Made by a program: the position numbers and the translations under genes. 64,000 bases of DNA from Streptomyces coacervatus (GTDB taxonomy: Bacteria > Actinomycetota > Actinomycetes > Streptomycetales > Streptomycetaceae), in NCBI RefSeq assembly GCF_029223485.1, contig NZ_JARHTP010000026.1, positions 62,001 through 126,000 of the forward strand, given 5' to 3'. Below, piece after piece: positions 63,262 to 64,000 of this stretch; the stretch's first letter is position 1, and each line of letters begins with the position of its first letter. The notes under the pieces are model-generated. The model was not told the origin of the DNA. It saw nothing but the letters and a program-made list of their open reading frames with translations, and searched no databases.

Positions 63262-63462
63262 CTACTTCAGCGCGAGCCAGGCGACGGCCGCCACGACCGC
63301 CACGGCCACGACGATGCCGACGATCAGGCCGATGCGCGGACCGGCCGACGCGGGCGCCTGCTGCTGACGGCGGCCCTGCGGGCCCTCGTCGACGAACGCA
63401 CGGAACATCTGGGTGTTGCCTGCGGGGTCGTGGTTGCCCTGGGGGCCCTGGGGGTTAGCCAT
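63262..63462 (-). CDS. Small C-terminally anchored membrane protein
   Basis: 66 residues. A hydrophilic start (ANPQGPQGNHDPAGNTQMFR), a Gln/Arg-rich linker and one C-terminal membrane segment (IGLIVGIVVAVAVVAAVAWL). ATG 63462. Tail-anchored topology; no family recognised. Convergent with the lipoprotein gene. Confidence 0.7.
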   Translation of the reverse strand: MANPQGPQGNHDPAGNTQMFRAFVDEGPQGRRQQQAPASAGPRIGLIVGIVVAVAVVAAVAWLALK

Positions 63463-63607
63463 AGCCCGAGACCCTAGCGAATCAGTGGTTGTGGCCCAAG
63501 TGGGGGGCTGTGCGCAACCGCAACCGCTCTCACCTGCGCATTTACATGCGCAATACTTGCCTTTGCCAAGTTTTTGTCCCGCACCCGGGTCATTTTGTTT
63601 GCCTGCA

Positions 63608-63640
63608 GCAACCAACAACTTCTATGGTTGCCCCAAGCAA
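63608..63640. promoter_or_regulatory. Palindromes before the MarR gene
   Basis: GCAACC and GGTTGC (63608-63631) form one inverted repeat and TTGC/GCAA (63628-63640) another that overlaps it. MarR proteins bind such short palindromes, so this is the probable autoregulatory operator, 18 bases before the start codon. Confidence 0.5.
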
Positions 63641-63657
63641 CGAATGCGGGAGGTGTG

Positions 63658-64000
63658 ATGGCCGAGCGGGCGCAGTACGAGGAGCTGATCCGTCAGTTCA
63701 GCGCCTTCGGAGCCGTGAAGCGGGAGCTGGGACGGATCCTGCCGTCCGACTGCCCGAGCGGCAGCGCCGCGGTGCTGACCCTGCTCGGACGCTACGGCGA
63801 CATGCGCATGAGCAAGCTCGCGGAGCTGCTCTCCGTGGACATGTCGGTCACCAGCCGCCATGTCACCCACCTCGCCGAACGCGGCTGGATCGACCGGTCC
63901 CCCGACCCGGCGGACAAGCGGTCCCGGATCCTGCACCTCACGCCCACGGGCCTGGCCCGGCTGGAGGCGCTGTCCGAGCGGACCACCCAGCTGCTGGCCG
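63658..64000 (+). CDS. MarR family regulator, cut by the window end
   Basis: At least 114 residues; the reading frame is open at position 64000. MAERAQYEELIRQFSAFGAV, then the winged helix MSKLAELLSVDMSVTSRHVT, HLAERGWIDRSPDPADKRSR (the DxRSR wing) and LHLTPTGLARLEAL. GGGAGGTGTG precedes the ATG. MarR proteins usually repress an adjacent exporter or enzyme gene in response to phenolic compounds; the target probably lies beyond the window. Confidence 0.92.
   Translation, partial: MAERAQYEELIRQFSAFGAVKRELGRILPSDCPSGSAAVLTLLGRYGDMRMSKLAELLSVDMSVTSRHVTHLAERGWIDRSPDPADKRSRILHLTPTGLARLEALSERTTQLLA

Overview
The window is chromosomal DNA of a Streptomyces. Coding DNA is very GC-rich with G/C at nearly every third codon position. 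Start codons are often GTG, and a 4-base ATGA or GTGA overlap joins many genes. It carries Streptomyces hallmark genes: an Lsr2 nucleoid protein, a SigF/SigN-type sigma pair and a mycothiol-type DinB enzyme. The backbone order (purM, purF, purLQS, lsr2, purC, purD, dnaX, then upp, tadA, sigF, sigN) looks like the conserved central part of Streptomyces chromosomes; this comes from memory, not from a search.

Layout. 0-24 kb is backbone: seven purine biosynthesis genes (purM, purF, purL, purQ, purS, purC, purD) interspersed with a DUF3073 protein, a META lipoprotein, lsr2, three tRNA-Gly genes, a drug-type ABC transporter with its own two-component system, a DMF-amidase-like protein, a degenerate M48-like membrane protein, dnaX, a histidine phosphatase fused to a membrane domain, and the SRP RNA. 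23.85-37.8 kb is an integration hot spot at a tRNA-Ser(GGA) gene. An 8.5-kb element of lower GC lies between perfect 57-bp direct repeats (attL 23880-23936, attR 32363-32419). It encodes a tyrosine integrase, a RecA-fold replication ATPase, small zinc-binding proteins, a DUF2637/SpdB-like membrane protein, an XRE-DUF5919 regulator and its own Lsr2. To its right, decayed copies of the tRNA 3' end and tRNA terminator at 33275, 34086 and 37720 show that older elements integrated at the same site and decayed. They left an oxidoreductase fragment, a Phd/RelE toxin-antitoxin pair, a GntR-controlled membrane protein and a 329-residue protein of unknown role.

37.8-48.4 kb is an accessory metabolic region entirely on the minus strand. 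One unit, xdhABC plus guanine deaminase, predicts guanine to xanthine to urate. A strong terminator separates it from a second unit of five genes (cucumopine-synthase-like protein, FAD amine oxidoreductase, TobZ/NodU-type carbamoyltransferase, SRPBCC protein, histidine phosphatase). I do not recognise this combination as a known pathway. 48.8-55.8 kb holds a small secreted protein and a galactoside uptake and hydrolysis operon (binding lipoprotein, two permeases, GH36, GH42) without its own ATPase or regulator. At 56-57.2 kb a copD gene has lost its 5' end at what looks like a deletion junction.

57.3-64 kb returns to backbone: upp, tadA and its partner, tRNA-Ser(CGA), small proteins, sigF, sigN, a lipoprotein, and the start of a MarR regulator cut by the window edge.

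All family calls are from reading translations; no database search was run.
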